Part shown: positions 39,031 through 48,810 of the stretch, piece by piece
Position numbering within the stretch: the first letter of the stretch is position 1
How the letters are laid out: each line of letters opens with the position of its first letter
NCBI RefSeq assembly: GCF_022662495.1
Contig: NZ_JAKPBU010000011.1
Span: 186,001-250,000, forward strand
Direction: 5' to 3'
Source: Lysobacter sp. M2-1
Lineage (GTDB): Bacteria > Pseudomonadota > Gammaproteobacteria > Xanthomonadales > Xanthomonadaceae
Length of the DNA: 64,000 nucleotides
Notes under the pieces: generated by a model
Told to the model about the DNA's origin: nothing
Database searches by the model: none
What the model saw: the letters and a program-made list of their open reading frames with translations, nothing else
Position numbers and translations under genes: made by a program

Positions 39031-40938
39031 ATGCCACTCCGCTTCGAACGCACCTGGATCCAGGGCACCGGCCGATTCCTGCCCGGCCCGCCCGTCGACA
39101 ACGACGGCATGGATGCCTACATCGCCCCGTTGACGCGTCTTTCCGGTCGCATCAAGCGCCGGATCCTGGCGGAAAACGGGATCCGCGCACGCCATTACGC
39201 GATCGATCCCGAAGGCCGCACCGTGCATGCCTGCTCCGCCATGGCCGCCAACGCCATCGCCGACTGCCTGGCCGATGCCCGCCTTCGTATCGACGAGATC
39301 GGCCTGCTCGCCTGCGGCACTTCGGGCGGCGATGCGCTGATGCCCGGCTTCGCCAGCATGGTGCTCGGGCAGATGTCGGCGCCGCCGATGCAGACCTTCT
39401 CCAGCCACGGGATCTGCGCCTCCGGCGTCGGCGCCTGGGAAGCGGCCGCGGCGTCGGTCGAACTGGGTTCGCATGCGCATGCGCTGGTGGCCGCGGCGGA
39501 GATGCCTTCGCGCCTGTTCAAGCGCTCGCGCTACGCGGCACGCGGCTACGATGCCGATTTCGATGCGCACTTCCTGCGCTGGATGCTGTCCGACGGCGCC
39601 GGTTCGCTGCTGCTGACGTCCTCGCCGCAGTCGCGCGCCGGGGTGCGGCTGCGCCTGCGTTTCATGCACCAGCGCTCGTTCTCCGGCGACTACCCCGTGT
39701 GCATGCAGCTGGGGCTGACGCCGGACCGTTCGCGCTCGCATCTGGACTACGCATCGTGGCAGGAAGCGGAGGCCGACGGCGCGCTGTTCCTGCGCCAGGA
39801 CATCCGTCTGCTGCCGCACCTGTTCGATGTCGGGATCCATGAGTACGCGCAGCTGGCGAAGGATGGATGGCTGGAGCCGGAGCGGGTCGATCATTTCCTC
39901 TGCCATTACTCGTCCGAAAAGTTCGCACCGGTGGTCGACGAGCTGATGCACAAAGCCGGGCTGTCGATCCCCCGCGAGCGCTGGTACAGCAACCTCACCA
40001 CACGCGGCAACACGGGTGCGGCTTCGATCTTCATCATGCTCGACGAGTTCCTGCGCACTCGCCAGGTGGCACCAGGCCAGCAGATCCTGTGCTTCATCCC
40101 GGAATCGGGACGGTTCACCGTGGCGTTTGCACTGATCGAAGTGGAAGCAGCGGATGTCCCCGGCGAATCCTTCTCCTTCCGTCCTGCCGGGATTCCGATG
40201 CCGGCTGCTGACGACGATGTCATCGCGCCGCCGCACGACCCCGCCGATGCTCCCGAAGCGCTCCGTCATCTGCTCGCGGAGCTGGCCGCGGTATGGCATT
40301 CCTACCGGTCCCGCGCCTGGCGTACGCCGCTGATCCGCAAGCTGCGCGAGCGGCGCTTCGATCAGGCGGACTATGTACGATGGATGGGGCACTGGATCCC
40401 GCAGGTGCGCGAGGGCAGCAAGTGGATGCGCGAAGGCGCGGCGTCTGTCCTTCCGCCCTACGACGCCCTGCGCGCGCTGATCGAAACCCATGCCGGCGAC
40501 GAGCAGGACGATTACATGATCCTGTTCGAGGATTACCGGAAAGCCGGCGGATGCGTCGCGGACATCGACCTGCTGCGCCGCAATCCCGGCGGCGAAGCGC
40601 TGAACAGCTACCTGCACGCGCTGGCGGCCACCCCGAACCCGCTCGGCCTGCTCGGCGCCATCTACATCATCGAGGGGACCGGCCAGCGCATCATCCCTGC
40701 CCTGCTGCCGCTGATGAAGGTCAGCCTGACCGGCGCTGCAGATGGCCTGCCCGCGGATGCGTTCCGCTTTCTCGAGTACCACGGCGCCAACGACGAGCAC
40801 CACCTGCTGCGCTGGCTGCGGGCGGTCGAGATCGTGCTGGACCACGATGCCGACGGCGCAGGCGCGCGTGCGATCATCGACACCGCCCGGCGCACCGCGG
40901 AGCTCTACCTGATGCAGTTCGAACACATCACCCCATGA
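39031..40938 (+). CDS. FabH-like ketosynthase III fused to heme-oxygenase-like diiron domain
   Basis: A 635-residue fusion. Residues 1-375 are a 3-oxoacyl-ACP synthase III-like thiolase fold with an intact Cys-His-Asn triad: C129 (SSHGICASGVG), H292 (HFLCHYSSEKF) and N327 (TTRGNTGAASIF); LSDGAGSLLL matches the FabH DGAG loop. Residues about 405-635 are all-helical and resemble heme-oxygenase-like diiron oxidases (HDO): E548 (IYIIEGTG) and the H584-x3-D588-x2-H591 motif, which equals the pattern of CADD; E491/D494 may be further ligands. It probably condenses an acyl thioester and couples that to an O2-dependent step. Product unknown. Confidence 0.8.
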   Translation: MPLRFERTWIQGTGRFLPGPPVDNDGMDAYIAPLTRLSGRIKRRILAENGIRARHYAIDPEGRTVHACSAMAANAIADCLADARLRIDEIGLLACGTSGGDALMPGFASMVLGQMSAPPMQTFSSHGICASGVGAWEAAAASVELGSHAHALVAAAEMPSRLFKRSRYAARGYDADFDAHFLRWMLSDGAGSLLLTSSPQSRAGVRLRLRFMHQRSFSGDYPVCMQLGLTPDRSRSHLDYASWQEAEADGALFLRQDIRLLPHLFDVGIHEYAQLAKDGWLEPERVDHFLCHYSSEKFAPVVDELMHKAGLSIPRERWYSNLTTRGNTGAASIFIMLDEFLRTRQVAPGQQILCFIPESGRFTVAFALIEVEAADVPGESFSFRPAGIPMPAADDDVIAPPHDPADAPEALRHLLAELAAVWHSYRSRAWRTPLIRKLRERRFDQADYVRWMGHWIPQVREGSKWMREGAASVLPPYDALRALIETHAGDEQDDYMILFEDYRKAGGCVADIDLLRRNPGGEALNSYLHALAATPNPLGLLGAIYIIEGTGQRIIPALLPLMKVSLTGAADGLPADAFRFLEYHGANDEHHLLRWLRAVEIVLDHDADGAGARAIIDTARRTAELYLMQFEHITP

Positions 40939-41045
40939 CGCCCGGCCGCCTTGCAAGGCGCCGCACATCGGAACGTGCCTGCGCCAGGCCGAGCCGGGTG
41001 CCCCGATGCCGTCGCGACCTCACGGTCGAATCCTGACAGCCCGCC

Positions 41046-41927
41046 ATGAAACATACGCCCGACTTCCTCGAACAGGCCTACGACCCGCGCGATCCCAGCC
41101 CCTGGCTTGCGCTCTACCTCGACCGGAGCACGCCGCTGGACGAGGAGGTGAAGCGTGCCTGGCTGGCGGATTCCAGCTCGCGCTCGCGCCAGTTCGTGCT
41201 GCCGTTCGTGCGCCCGTTCGCGCGCACGCTGATCGTGCTGTTCCAGGTGGTCAAGACGTTCACGCCGCGCCGCTGGGCGTTCTCGCGCCAGCTGCACCGA
41301 CTGCTGGCCTGGGGCATGGAGAACTTCATCCGGCCCGAAGCGAACTGGCTGATCCTGCGCCACTTCCATCTGGGCTCGCAGGTGCTCGCATTCATCGCCC
41401 GCAACTCCGGCACCGACACCGCGACCAATCCGCTCAAGCCGCTCAGGATCGAAGACGTGCGCGAGGACATGTTCCTGGTCCACGACCTCAACCTCTACAA
41501 CTTCGTTATCCGCCTCAACCAGAACCTGCGCGAATCCGGGCGCAGCCTGGAGCACGTGCCCGCGCCGGACCTGTCGATGATCGTGCGCCCATCACTGGAA
41601 CTCGCCGACATGCCGCGGCGCCGGCGCAATTTCCTCGATCTGCAAAGCTCGATCGAGCTGTTCACCCCGATCTACCAGCTGCTGCTGACCGACAGCGATT
41701 TCTGGCGGGCGACCAATTCGCTGCAGCTGGACGAAACCATCGGCCTGTACTCGGCCACCATCCTCGACGCGCGCGAGCATCTGATCCTGCTCAACAACCG
41801 GCATCCGCTCGTGCCCATGTCCACCCTGCGCGCCGGTTTTCGCCTGACCCTGCATGGCCTGTCGACCGAGATGCTGCATGCCTTCCTGATGGGCAAGAAG
41901 GCGGCGATGCAGGTCTCCGCGCCGTAG
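41046..41927 (+). CDS. Unknown protein encoded with ketosynthase fusion
   Basis: A 293-residue helical protein that I do not recognise beyond a conserved-looking Xanthomonadaceae hypothetical. No signal peptide; one hydrophobic segment (VRPFARTLIVLFQVVKTF, about 55-72) suggests membrane association. Pattern-rich parts include ANWLILRHFHLGSQVLAFIA (His pair at about 106-108), EDMFLVHDLNLYNFVIRL and QLDETIGLYSATILDAREHL, so an additional His/Glu metal site is possible but unproven. It follows the fusion gene by 107 bp on the same strand; its TAG lies in a GTAGGAGCG REP-like motif. Confidence 0.75.
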   Translation: MKHTPDFLEQAYDPRDPSPWLALYLDRSTPLDEEVKRAWLADSSSRSRQFVLPFVRPFARTLIVLFQVVKTFTPRRWAFSRQLHRLLAWGMENFIRPEANWLILRHFHLGSQVLAFIARNSGTDTATNPLKPLRIEDVREDMFLVHDLNLYNFVIRLNQNLRESGRSLEHVPAPDLSMIVRPSLELADMPRRRRNFLDLQSSIELFTPIYQLLLTDSDFWRATNSLQLDETIGLYSATILDAREHLILLNNRHPLVPMSTLRAGFRLTLHGLSTEMLHAFLMGKKAAMQVSAP

Positions 41928-41939
41928 GAGCGCTGCTGG

Positions 41940-43001
41940 TCAGGGCGCTTCGACCGTATAACCCTTGGCCTCGAGCCGGGCGAGATAGCCATCGCTCTTC
42001 AGCAGCTCGGCGATCGGCAGCGTGGCGAAGGTCGTGTGATTGCGCATCAGCGCGGACTCCGCCGCCGCGAGCCATTTGTTCTGCATCTGTCCGGCCATGT
42101 CGGCCACGCCATGCTTGCGTGCGAGCGCGGCGCTGCTGAAGGCCGCCGAACAGGTCGTGAACTGGTTGCCGTAAGGCAGTTCGCGCAGGGTCTGGATGTC
42201 GCCGATGGCCCAGGCGTTGGCGCGCGCGACCATGGTGCCCAGGTCCGTTTCTATCCGGTCCATGGTCTTGCCGAAACAGTCCAGGTCTTCGAGCGACGTG
42301 TTCGCGAATTCCTTCAGCGCCTGCCTGGGCTGACTGATGGTGATCATGAGTTTGGGGTTGCTGACCTTCACACCGTGGCGCTTCGCGAGCTTCGTGACCG
42401 TCGGCCCGATCAGTCCACGCGCACTCATGCCCGACTTGCGAATCGCCTTGTCGTACAACTCCAACGCCGCGAACACCGGCCGCCATTGCTCGATGCCGCG
42501 ATCGCCGCCGATGTACCTGGCCTTGAGCACCTGCCAGCGGGCGTACTGCTCCGGGGTGACCACGTCCTGCAGGCGCTTGCCGTCCGGATTGCGCCGCGCC
42601 TTGAGCGCACTCGGGAGCAGAACGAGGTTGCCGAAGAAACCGCGATCGGTCTTGATCTCGACCGAAGGCGAGAACAGCACTTCCTGCGATTGCGAAATCG
42701 CCTTCTCGATCGCGCCAGAGTCCCACTGCATTCCGCGCGGCAGCGGCGAGAGCGTGCCGAGCACCCACATCACATGGCCGCCCTTGCTGACCCGCCACAG
42801 CCCGGGACCGGGCTGCACGCCGGTGACAACGACGGCCTCCAGGTCACGGATCGGAATTTCGGGCGCGCCTGCGGTCGGGGTCGCTATCGGCGGTGCGGCG
42901 GGCGCGGGTGCCGGGTCCTGCGCGGAGGCGGTCGCGGCGATCCCGAGCGCAAGGACGAGCAGCAGCAGCAAGGGACGGCGTAGGGCCATGGCATTCAACA
43001 C
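41940..43001 (-). CDS. TraB/GumN family protein with altered motif
   Basis: A 353-residue secreted protein of the TraB/GumN (TIKI-like) family. A signal peptide (PLLLLLVLALGIAATASAQ) is followed by a Pro-rich linker. The family signature normally reads G-T/S-I/L-H; here it is VMWVLGTLSPLPRGM, with Ser in place of the metal-binding His. The rest (RYIGGDRGIEQWRPVFAAL, ANTSLEDLDCFGKTMDRIE) fits the family. It may thus be catalytically inactive or use another ligand. The start is 43001 or the Met at 42989. Confidence 0.85.
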   Translation of the reverse strand: MLNAMALRRPLLLLLVLALGIAATASAQDPAPAPAAPPIATPTAGAPEIPIRDLEAVVVTGVQPGPGLWRVSKGGHVMWVLGTLSPLPRGMQWDSGAIEKAISQSQEVLFSPSVEIKTDRGFFGNLVLLPSALKARRNPDGKRLQDVVTPEQYARWQVLKARYIGGDRGIEQWRPVFAALELYDKAIRKSGMSARGLIGPTVTKLAKRHGVKVSNPKLMITISQPRQALKEFANTSLEDLDCFGKTMDRIETDLGTMVARANAWAIGDIQTLRELPYGNQFTTCSAAFSSAALARKHGVADMAGQMQNKWLAAAESALMRNHTTFATLPIAELLKSDGYLARLEAKGYTVEAP

Positions 43002-43042
43002 GGAAGATTGCGGACCGCGGGCATCCTGCCATCGGCGCTCCC

Positions 43043-43070
43043 AAACAAAACGCCCGGCGAGCCGGGCGTT
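43043..43070 (-). terminator. Intrinsic terminator after tRNA-Pro
   Basis: AACGCCCGGC (43049-43058) pairs with GCCGGGCGTT (43061-43070); the minus-strand transcript then reads UUUUGUUUGG. It lies about 43 nt past the tRNA end and would terminate the tRNA-Pro transcript. Confidence 0.85.
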
Positions 43071-43112
43071 GCGGAGCGCTTCATGAAAACAGGTTTCATG
43101 GATCGCTTGAAT

Positions 43113-43189
43113 TGGTCGGGGTAGCCGGATTTGAACCGACGACCACTTGTCCCCCAGACAAGTGCGCTACCAGGCTGCGCTATACCCCG
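43113..43189 (-). tRNA. tRNA-Pro (GGG)
   Basis: A 77-nt cloverleaf with acceptor CGGGGTA paired to TACCCCG, discriminator A and encoded CCA; D-arm GCGCAGCCTGGTAGCGC; anticodon stem CTTGT/ACAAG with loop CTGGGGG and anticodon GGG; T-arm with GGTTCAAATCC. The CAGCCTGG D-loop is typical of tRNA-Pro. Confidence 0.96.
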
Positions 43190-43198
43190 GTGGGCAGG

Positions 43199-43230
43199 AT
43201 TATAGCGTCTGTGGGAGCGGCCTTGGCCGC
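43199..43230 (-). promoter_or_regulatory. tRNA-Pro promoter with REP at the -35 region
   Basis: On the minus strand a perfect TATAAT (43199-43204) stands 9 nt before the tRNA. The region where -35 should be (about 43222-43227) is taken by a REP half-site, GTGGGAGCGGCCTTGGCCGC (43211-43230), and no TTGACA-like hexamer is seen. Confidence 0.6.
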
Positions 43231-43302
43231 GATTCCTGTTCCCCGGCCGGATTTTGCGTAGAACGGCAATCGCGGCAATGGCCCCGCGCACCCAGGGGCG
43301 GT

Positions 43303-43659
43303 TCAGCGCCGCAGCAGCTGCAGGATCTCTTCCAGTTCCTGCCGCACCTGCTTCACGATCTGCGAGCTGAGCGCGGATTCCTCCTTCGCTCCGTCGCCTT
43401 CCAGGCGCAGGCGCGCGCCGCCGATGGTGTAGCCCTGCTCGTACAGCAGGCCGCGGATCTGGCGCACCATCAGCACGTCGTGGCGCTGGTAGTAGCGGCG
43501 GTTGCCGCGCCGCTTGACCGGCTTGAGGCTGGGGAATTCGGTCTCCCAGTAGCGCAGCACGTGCGGTTTCACATCGCACAGCTCGCTGACTTCGCCGATG
43601 GTGAAGTAGCGCTTGGCCGGGATCGGCGGCAGTTCGCGATTGCTGCCCGGATCAAGCAT
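43303..43659 (-). CDS. MerR family transcriptional regulator
   Basis: A 118-residue regulator of the group encoded next to ihfA in gammaproteobacteria. The N-terminal MerR helix-turn-helix and wing are clear ([51 protein letters not shown]), followed by a coiled-coil-like C-terminus ([18 protein letters not shown]). No effector-binding Cys are visible. The start at 43659 overlaps the ihfA stop by 8 bp. Confidence 0.93.
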   Translation of the reverse strand: MLDPGSNRELPPIPAKRYFTIGEVSELCDVKPHVLRYWETEFPSLKPVKRRGNRRYYQRHDVLMVRQIRGLLYEQGYTIGGARLRLEGDGAKEESALSSQIVKQVRQELEEILQLLRR

Positions 43660-43957
43660 GCGGCACCCCGCTGGAGTACGCCTCGACCCGGTCCTTGAGC
43701 TTCTGCCCAGGACGGAAGGTGACCACGGTGCGCGCGGAAATCGGGATTTCTTCGCCGGTCTTGGGATTGCGGCCGGGTCGCTGGTTCTTGCGGCGCAGGT
43801 CGAAATTGCCGAAGCCCGAAAGCTTGACCTGGCGCCCACGCTCGAGCGATTCGCGCAGCGCGTCGAAGAAGGCGTCGACGAATTCCTTCGCCTCGCGCTT
43901 GTTCAGCCCGACTTCGTCGAACAGCCGCTCCGCCATTTCCGCCTTGGTCAACGCCAT
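43652..43957 (-). CDS. ihfA: Integration host factor subunit alpha
   Basis: A 101-residue HU/IHF-fold DNA-bending protein, forming the IHF heterodimer with Ihf[21 protein letters not shown], the body [20 protein letters not shown] and the arm with [18 protein letters not shown] are diagnostic. It follows pheT by 14 bp, the usual order, suggesting co-expression with the phenylalanyl-tRNA synthetase. Nothing unusual. Confidence 0.97.
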   Translation of the reverse strand: MALTKAEMAERLFDEVGLNKREAKEFVDAFFDALRESLERGRQVKLSGFGNFDLRRKNQRPGRNPKTGEEIPISARTVVTFRPGQKLKDRVEAYSSGVPHA

Positions 43958-43971
43958 CTTCGCCTTCCCCG

Positions 43972-46359
43972 TCAGCCGCGGATCGCCGCGGCATGGTCGC
44001 GTTGCAGGGCAGCCATAACCGCGGCCACCACCCCGTCTACATCGCGGTCGGTCAGGGTGCGGGAATCTTCCTGCAGAATCAAGCCTATAGCGAGACTCTT
44101 GAAACCGGGTTCGACCCCCTTGCCGAGATAGCGGTCGAACAGCCGCAGCTCCCGCAAAACCGGGCCCGCGGCCGCTTTCACCGTTTCCGAGACCGACGCC
44201 CATGGCACGGCGTCCGGAACGACGAACGCGAGGTCGCGGCGGACGGACGGATAACGCGACAGCGCGGCCGCACGGGCAATCCGGCGCCGCAGCAACGGCT
44301 CGAGGTCCAGCTCGAAGGCGACCGCCTCTGTGTCGATATCCAGCGCACGCTGCAGCCGCGGATGCAGCTGGCCGATCCAGCCGATCGCATGCCCATCGCG
44401 GAACACGTCGGCGGACCGGCCCGGGTGGCCATGCGGTGCCTGCGATGGCCGGTACTCCAGCGTGGCACCAGCCAAGGCCGCCAGGCTCTCCAGATCGCCG
44501 CTCAGGTCGTGGAAATCCACGCCGCGCGCCGCTACGCCCCACTGTTCGCGCCGCGCATCGCCGCAGGCGACCGCGGCGATCCGCAAGGTTTCGCGCGGCG
44601 GATTGCCCGGATCGTCGGCGAAGACCTTGCCGATCTCGAACAACCGGACCTGCGGCTGCTGGCGCGCGACATTGCGTGCCAGCGCGTCCACCAGCCCGGG
44701 CAGCAGCTGCGTGCGCATCACCGCCAGCTCCGCGCTCAGCGGATTGGCCAGCGGCACTACACCGGCATCGGCGCGCCATTTGCCGAGCAGCGCACTGTCG
44801 ACGAAGGCGTAGTTCACCGCTTCCAGATAGTCGCGCGCGGCCAGCTGGCGACGCACCGCCGCTTCATCGATCCGGGTTTCGGTGCCTGCGGCAATCTGCA
44901 CCGACCCGCCTGGAAGCGTCGCGGGGATCGCGTCGTAACCGTGGATGCGTGCGATTTCCTCGACCAGGTCTTCCTCGATGGCCAGGTCGAAACGGCGGGT
45001 CGGCGCCGTGACGTCCCAGCCATCGGCATTCGCGGCGACCTCCAGGCCGAGCGCGCGCAGGATCCGCTCGACCTCGGCGTCGCCGATTGCGGTGCCGAGC
45101 AGACGCGCCAGGCGCGCGCGACGCAGTCCGATGCGGCGCGGCTGCGGCAGCACATCGGCACGCACCGCTTCGGTGACCGGGCCGGGCGCACCGCCTGCGA
45201 TCTCCACGATCAGGCGCGTCGCCACCTCGATCGCGTGGCGCGGCAGTTCCGGGTCGACCCCGCGTTCGAAGCGATGACCGGCATCGGTATGCAGGCCGAG
45301 CTTGCGGCCGCGGCCGATGATCGCCGACGGAATCCAGTGCGCGGCTTCCAGGAACACGTTCCGGGTGGCGTCGGCGACACGGGTGTCGTAGCCGCCCATG
45401 ATGCCGCCCAACGCGACAGCGCGTGCCCCATGGCCGCCCTGGCTGTCGGCGACGACCAGGAAATCTTCGTCCACTGCCACCGTGCGGCCGTCGAGCAACC
45501 TGACCTGCTCGCCCGCGCGGGCCGCGCGCACCACGATCGGCTGCGCCAGCGTATCGAGGTCGAAGGCATGCATGGGCTGGCCGAGTTCAAGCATCACATA
45601 CTGGGTCACGTCGACCAGGAAGCTGATCGGCCGCACGCCACTACGGCGCAGGCGTTCGCCCATCCACACCGGCGTCCGTGCGTTGGCATTCACGCCCTCG
45701 ATCGCGCGGCCGACGAACCGCGGCACCCTGGGCCCGGCGTCCAGTTCGACCACCAGCGTCCTGTCGTTCAAGGCCGGCATCGGCGTGGCGTCGAATACAA
45801 CCACTTCGCTGCCGCTCGCCGCGGCCACGTCATAGGCGATACCGCGAACGCTGAAGCAGTCGGCGCGGTTCGGCGTGAGCTTGAGCTCGAAGCTGGCGTC
45901 GGGCAGGCCGAGATATTCGGCCAGCGGGCTGCCGACCGGCGCGTCGTCGGGAAGTTCGAGCAGGCCGGAGGCATCGGTGTCGAGGCCCAGCTCTTTCGCT
46001 GAGCAGAGCATGCCGTTCGACTCCACGCCGCGCAGCGTGGCCGCCTTGATCGTGAGCTCGCCCACTTGCGCACCGATCGTGGCGAGCGGCGCCTTCAGGC
46101 CCACGCGCGCGTTCGGTGCGCCGCATACGATCTGCAAGGGAGCGCCCTGCCCCGCGTCGACGCTGCACACCTGCAGCCTGTCGGCCTCCGGATGGGGCTC
46201 GGCGCCGAGAATCTGCGCCACGACCACGCCATCAAGACCTTCGCCCAGCGGCGTGAGCTCTTCGACTTCCAGACCGATCGCGGTCAGCGTCGCGGCCAGT
46301 TCGTCGCGGCTCGCGTCGGTCTGTACGTGCTGGCGCAGCCAGTTTTCTGAAAATTTCAT
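43972..46359 (-). CDS. pheT: Phenylalanine-tRNA ligase beta subunit
   Basis: A 795-residue beta subunit of the heterotetrameric PheRS. Domains in order: B1/tRNA-binding EMAP-like domain (about 39-150), B3/B4 editing domain, B5, catalytic-like B6/B7, and C-terminal ferredoxin-like anticodon-binding (FDX-ACB) domain ending in [18 protein letters not shown]. The start [19 protein letters not shown] is standard. A 95-bp spacer with degenerate repeats separates it from pheS. Confidence 0.97.
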   Translation of the reverse strand: MKFSENWLRQHVQTDASRDELAATLTAIGLEVEELTPLGEGLDGVVVAQILGAEPHPEADRLQVCSVDAGQGAPLQIVCGAPNARVGLKAPLATIGAQVGELTIKAATLRGVESNGMLCSAKELGLDTDASGLLELPDDAPVGSPLAEYLGLPDASFELKLTPNRADCFSVRGIAYDVAAASGSEVVVFDATPMPALNDRTLVVELDAGPRVPRFVGRAIEGVNANARTPVWMGERLRRSGVRPISFLVDVTQYVMLELGQPMHAFDLDTLAQPIVVRAARAGEQVRLLDGRTVAVDEDFLVVADSQGGHGARAVALGGIMGGYDTRVADATRNVFLEAAHWIPSAIIGRGRKLGLHTDAGHRFERGVDPELPRHAIEVATRLIVEIAGGAPGPVTEAVRADVLPQPRRIGLRRARLARLLGTAIGDAEVERILRALGLEVAANADGWDVTAPTRRFDLAIEEDLVEEIARIHGYDAIPATLPGGSVQIAAGTETRIDEAAVRRQLAARDYLEAVNYAFVDSALLGKWRADAGVVPLANPLSAELAVMRTQLLPGLVDALARNVARQQPQVRLFEIGKVFADDPGNPPRETLRIAAVACGDARREQWGVAARGVDFHDLSGDLESLAALAGATLEYRPSQAPHGHPGRSADVFRDGHAIGWIGQLHPRLQRALDIDTEAVAFELDLEPLLRRRIARAAALSRYPSVRRDLAFVVPDAVPWASVSETVKAAAGPVLRELRLFDRYLGKGVEPGFKSLAIGLILQEDSRTLTDRDVDGVVAAVMAALQRDHAAAIRG

Positions 46360-46368
46360 TCTGAAATT

Positions 46369-46450
46369 TGGGGATTCGGGATTCTGGATTCTGGATTGGA
46401 GATCAGGAGCCGGGGTCGCCGCCTTGACGAACCCCCAATCCCCAATCCCC
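46369..46450. repeat. Short GGGATTCTGG-type repeats between pheS and pheT
   Basis: Left side carries GGGGATTCGGGATTCTGG and GATTCTGGATTGG units; the right side carries the inverse, ACCCCCAATCCCCAATCCCC (46431-46450). As RNA the two sides would pair partly. It lies in the middle of an operon, so it is transcribed. Confidence 0.55.
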
Positions 46451-46454
46451 GCCT

Positions 46455-47549
<1,095 letters not shown>

Positions 47550-47606
47550 TCAGGACACTGGACCCCTGCCCTCTCGGGGGCAGGCTGCACCGGGATGACG
47601 ACGATG

Positions 47607-47641
47607 AAAACAAAATGGGGAAGGACCTGCGCCCTTCCCCA
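47607..47641 (-). terminator. Intrinsic terminator/attenuator between rplT and pheS
   Basis: TGGGGAAGG (47616-47624) pairs perfectly with CCTTCCCCA (47633-47641) around ACCTGCGC; on the minus strand UUUUGUUUU follows. It ends infC-rpmI-rplT transcription or attenuates entry into pheST. No short leader peptide rich in Phe codons is visible downstream. Confidence 0.88.
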
Positions 47642-47670
47642 CTGGTGACGACTCGCGGGGAGACCGCGCC

Positions 47671-48180
47671 TTACGCTGCGGCCTGGCCGTCCTGCGCCTT
47701 GTCGCCCTTGGCGGCAGTCTTCCTGGCCGGCGCCTTCTTCTTCGAAGCAGCGCCCGACGTGGCCTCGGCCTTGGCCGGGACCTCGCGCACGAAGCGCGGC
47801 AGGCTGACCGGCTTCTTGACTTCGAGGTTCAGCGCCTTGCCGGCCGCTTCGGCCAGCGTGCCGAAACCGGCGAGGTCATGCACCGCGATGTCGGCCAGGA
47901 CCTTGCGGTCCAGGGTGATGCCGGCCTTCTGCAGGCCGTTCATGAAGCGGCTGTAGCTCAGGCCGTACATGCGCGAAGCGGCATTGATGCGCGCGATCCA
48001 CAGACTGCGGAACTGGCGCTTCTTCAGCTTGCGACCGATGTAGGCGTACTGCAGTGCCTTGGTGACCGCCTGCTTGGCGACGCGGAAAACCTTGCGGCGG
48101 GCGTTGTAATAACCCTTGGCCTGGCGAATGACTTTCTTGTGACGGCGGCGCGCCGTGACACCACGCTTGACTCGTGCCAT
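47671..48180 (-). CDS. rplT: Large ribosomal subunit protein bL20, extended
   Basis: A 169-residue bL20. Residues 1-118 are standard ([20 protein letters not shown] to the [19 protein letters not shown] region). The remaining ~50 residues are an added tail that ends in Lys/Ala/Pro-rich [16 protein letters not shown], whereas the E. coli protein is only ~118 residues. The tail is probably disordered and basic and could bind rRNA. Second gene of the rpmI-rplT pair (11-bp gap); bL20 commonly represses its own operon by binding the mRNA leader. Confidence 0.96.
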   Translation of the reverse strand: MARVKRGVTARRRHKKVIRQAKGYYNARRKVFRVAKQAVTKALQYAYIGRKLKKRQFRSLWIARINAASRMYGLSYSRFMNGLQKAGITLDRKVLADIAVHDLAGFGTLAEAAGKALNLEVKKPVSLPRFVREVPAKAEATSGAASKKKAPARKTAAKGDKAQDGQAAA

Positions 48181-48191
48181 GTCTTATCTCC

Positions 48192-48389
48192 TCACAAATA
48201 CGGCAGCATGCGGTCCAGACGGCCGGCGTCTTCCGGGCGGACGTGGTTCGTCTGCCGCAGGTTGCGCTTCCGCTTGGTCGCTTTCTTGGTGAGGATGTGG
48301 CTTCTGTTGGCGTGGCCGCATTTGTACTTGCCGGAAGCGGTCTTCCGGAAGCGCTTGGCCGCCGCCCGATTGGTCTTGATCTTGGGCAT
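48192..48389 (-). CDS. rpmI: Large ribosomal subunit protein bL35
   Basis: A 65-residue basic ribosomal protein: [20 protein letters not shown], then [18 protein letters not shown] and the C-terminal RLDRMLPYL. Length is exactly as expected. It follows infC after an unusually long 483-bp space holding its own promoter. Confidence 0.97.
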   Translation of the reverse strand: MPKIKTNRAAAKRFRKTASGKYKCGHANRSHILTKKATKRKRNLRQTNHVRPEDAGRLDRMLPYL

Positions 48390-48601
48390 GAGAGATGTCC
48401 TTGCGAAATCGATGACTGGCCTGGGCGCCAGCTCCCGGTGCGTTGCGACTGGGTCGCGGCCCTGCAAAGGCCTTGCTCCGAAAGCCGGGCTTTCCGTCCT
48501 GCCCGTGCCGGTTGGTAAGTCGTTGATCCCAAAGGCCGAGGCGTTCGGAAGACGACGGGTCCACACGCATGGCCAGAGCATACCGGCACAGCGAGCCGCG
48601 C
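48390..48601 (-). promoter_or_regulatory. Leader region of rpmI-rplT
   Basis: About 205 nt of untranslated sequence lie between the predicted start of transcription (near 48594) and the rpmI ATG. No ORF of note is present. In other bacteria the rpmI-rplT leader folds to mimic the bL20 rRNA site for autoregulation; the same role is suggested here by position, not by a recognised motif. Confidence 0.4.
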
Positions 48602-48630
48602 ATTATGCAGGGTAGCGGTTTTCCTTGCAA
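48602..48630 (-). promoter_or_regulatory. Promoter of rpmI-rplT
   Basis: On the minus strand TTGCAA (48625-48630), a 17-bp spacer and CATAAT (48602-48607) form a good sigma-70-type promoter within the infC-rpmI gap. Confidence 0.7.
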
Positions 48631-48640
48631 ATCAGGCCTG

Positions 48641-48810
48641 TAGGGCGGGCCCTGGCCCGCCATCCGGATAAAAATCCGGACCGCGCATGGCGGAGCGTCT
48701 TCGAAGCGGCGACGCCGCCAAGCCGGGGATCCCTGGATCCAAAGAACACTGCACCAGGACCCACTTTACGTTGCTGGATCTTGGGGAAGGCGGGCCAGGG
48801 CCCGCCCTGC
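48641..48810. repeat. Pair of GGCGGGCC palindromes in the infC-rpmI gap
   Basis: TAGGGCGGGCCCTGGCCCGC (from 48641) and AGGCGGGCCAGGGCCCGCCC (48789-48808) are near-inverse copies of a REP-like palindrome about 145 bp apart. Between them are a small TCCGGATAAAAATCCGGA hairpin (48663-48680) and nothing coding. The block fills the space between the infC stop and the rpmI promoter. Confidence 0.7.

Noticed and set aside
38305-40968. 887-codon open frame opposite the hydroxylase and ketosynthase genes
   Set aside because: No hydrophobic or domain pattern, typical antisense composition; the + strand proteins have intact catalytic motifs.
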